A stretch of 64,000 nt of DNA from Nocardia sp. CDC159 (lineage in GTDB: Bacteria; Actinomycetota; Actinomycetes; Mycobacteriales; Mycobacteriaceae), in the NCBI RefSeq assembly GCF_023740735.1, contig NZ_JAMRXH010000007.1, positions 1-64,000 on the forward strand, given 5' to 3'. The translations under genes and the position numbers were made by a program. Below the pieces are notes generated by a model. It had not been told where the DNA came from and ran no database searches. It was given only the letters and a program-made list of their open reading frames with translations. Shown piece by piece: positions 62,619 to 64,000 of this stretch (within the stretch, counting starts at the first letter, position 1; each line of letters starts with the position of its first letter).

Positions 62619-63261
62619 GGGCTCCCCTCGGGGTGGTGAGGCGGCCGACGAGCAAGAGCGCGCCGTCGAGCAGCAGGGCCAGCACGATGATCAGCGCGGT
62701 CCCGGTCAGCGCCTGCGGGACCGCGGTCGGACTGCCCAGGCGAGACAGCCCCGAGAAGATCAGATTGCCCAGACCGGGGCCCTTGGCGTAGGCGGCCATG
62801 GCGAGGATCCCCATGATCATCTGGGTGCTGATTCGCATGCCCGCCAGGATCGACGGCCAGGCCAGCGGCAGTTCGATGCCGGTGAGTACGCGCAGCCGGT
62901 TCATGCCCACCCCGCGCGCGGCATCGGCCACGGCCGGATCGACGCTGGACAGCCCGACGATCGTATTGCGCAGGATCGGCAGCAGCGCGTACAGCACCAG
63001 CGCGGTGACGGTGGGCCGCACCCCCAGTCCCATGATCGGAATGAGGATGCCGAGCAGCGCGAACGACGGCACGGTGAGAACGATGCTGGCCGCGGCCGTC
63101 GACAGCGCCGAACCCCAGGGACTGCGCCGCACGGCCACTCCGACGAGCACGGAGACCACGGTCGCGATCACGACCGCCTGGACCACGGCCGAGACGTGCA
63201 GATACGAGTCGGTGAGCAGTTGATTGCGATGGTCGACGACAAAGGTCCACAGCGTATCCAC
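62611..63261 (-). CDS. Osmoprotectant ABC transporter permease
   Basis: The 216-residue OpuCB-type permease has about five helices, the loop ADAARGVGMNRLRVLTGIELPLAWP and GVRPTVTALVLYALLPILRNTIVGL. GTG 63261 is chosen because GGAGG lies 8 nt upstream; the longer frame upstream is Arg-rich noise. It is the first gene of the importer operon; the operon promoter must lie in the gap to its right. Confidence 0.93.
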
Positions 63262-63676
63262 GTGCCGACCTCCCACTCCTCGGCTTTCGCGCGGGCCTGA
63301 GTGTATCGGCGCGGCGGTCGTTTCCGGAGTATTTCCGCCTCTTCTCCGGCGGGGCCGAGCACAATCGGCGAGACGGACGGGTCGGCATCGGAATTCAGCA
63401 CTACGAATCGGCGTTGTTGCGGGTATCGTCGATCCCGGTCGTCTGTGCAACGTATCCGCCCCTGCGGGTGGATATCTCGACTGGCGGGGGAAGGTGCCCA
63501 CGTGCGCCGAGCCCTACGATATACCCGGCGGCGCCCGGCAGCGCCGCCGTCGCGGTCCCCGTCCTGCTGCCCCCTCATCGGCAGGACGGGGACCTGCATC
63601 GCCATCGCCGCGCTCGGAGCCGAACCGACGAGAGGACGCGCGGAGACCAGTCGACACAGCGAGGTTTTCCGAACTC
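63262..63676. promoter_or_regulatory. Divergent promoter region at the right edge
   Basis: The 415-bp gap holds the osmoprotectant promoter on the left and the leader of the rightward gene on the right. No gene is supported; the open frames are motif-free. The only clear structure is the hairpin at 63555-63593. Confidence 0.5.
63555..63593 (+). promoter_or_regulatory. Perfect 13-bp hairpin upstream of the last gene
   Basis: GTCCCCGTCCTGC (63555-63567) pairs with GCAGGACGGGGAC (63581-63593) around a 13-nt loop, 83 nt before the ATG at 63677. It is probably a leader stem-loop, or a terminator of an unseen short transcript. Confidence 0.55.
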
Positions 63677-64000
63677 ATGCCACAGTCGAGCGAGCACGAT
63701 CCGCCCCCGTGGATCGAATACGGTGAATTCGGCGAGCGTTTCGTCCGATATGCGGTGACTCCGGAGCGTATCGAGGCCGCGGTGTCCGGGATGGCCGGAC
63801 GGGGAATGACCATCGGGCCGTTCTCCATCGGGCCCGCCGGGCTGGCCGGACTGGTCGCCGAGGGCAGCGTGGGCAAGCCGGTCATCGCGCGCAGCGGCCC
63901 GCACGTCACCTTCGAGGTGCGGGTGCCGGTGACCATGCACGTCACGGTGACCCTGGGCGGGCAGCGGCTGCGGCTGGAGGCGGTGGTCGAGATCGATCTC
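63677..64000 (+). CDS. Conserved actinobacterial protein, 5' part (runs off the window)
   Basis: ATG 63677 opens a frame that stays open to the last base (108 codons). The start is acidic and Pro-rich (MPQSSEHDPPPWIEYGEFGERF). The conserved middle is MTIGPFSIGPAGLAGLVAEG, and it continues into a beta-rich stretch (VTFEVRVPVTMHVTVTLGGQ followed by RLRLEAVVEIDL). This pattern is familiar from uncharacterised Nocardia and Mycobacterium proteins. No signal peptide is seen. Function is unknown. Confidence 0.75.
   Translation, partial: MPQSSEHDPPPWIEYGEFGERFVRYAVTPERIEAAVSGMAGRGMTIGPFSIGPAGLAGLVAEGSVGKPVIARSGPHVTFEVRVPVTMHVTVTLGGQRLRLEAVVEIDL

Overview
The window is about 64 kb of high-GC DNA from a mycolic-acid actinobacterium, most likely Nocardia or a close relative. 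Gene content supports this: a DesA2-type desaturase beside a PIN-PhoH protein, an LGFP-repeat lipoprotein, DUF4245 and DUF6542 proteins, an Ada-AlkA fusion beside ogt, and nocardia-like secreted proteins. GTG starts, 4-bp overlapping genes and GC-only hairpins are common. I saw no rRNA, tRNA or CRISPR array.

Layout. (1) 1-130: the 3' end of an IS5-type transposase. (2) 0.1-20 kb: a core block that, from memory, follows the M. tuberculosis Rv1094-Rv1112 order (desA2, phoH2, fum, glpX, DUF4245, xseB, xseA, Rv1109c-like, ispH/lytB2, DUF6542). It is interrupted by regulators, kinase-like proteins and a haloperoxidase-like protein. (3) 19-36.6 kb: DNA metabolism and transport (rmuC, sbcD-sbcC, ogt and ada-alkA, cstA-ybdD, a sugar ABC importer without its own ATPase, a trypco2-TPR protein), ending in ychF, the Rv1112 counterpart. 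(4) 36.6-54 kb: accessory genes such as secreted lipases, alpha/beta hydrolases, an LtrA protein, a BASS transporter, a stand-alone PheS-like ligase, an erythromycin-esterase-like protein divergent from a double-domain MerR regulator, a beta-lactamase-fold hydrolase and TetR/XRE regulators. (5) 54-64 kb: a ThrRS paralogue without editing domains, a secreted EEP phosphohydrolase, a NarI-like protein lacking haem ligands, a GNAT enzyme, a complete glycine-betaine/choline-type ABC importer, and the start of one more gene at the window edge.

The most notable signal is regulatory. Two orphan class II aminoacyl-tRNA-synthetase-like genes (47.2 and 54.9 kb) each have a long structured leader with a strong GC hairpin and a CTCC-type element able to mask the ribosome-binding site. 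The ThrRS-like gene is also preceded by a 25-codon reading frame with three consecutive Thr codons, ending 12 nt before a perfect 13-bp hairpin. That is the arrangement expected of threonine-specific, ribosome-mediated attenuation. A second group of observations concerns very small genes (a 28-residue hydrophobic peptide under a CRP-like site, a uORF before phoH, a bridging ORF between sbcD and sbcC), palindromic operators, and a repeat cluster between sbcC and ogt.
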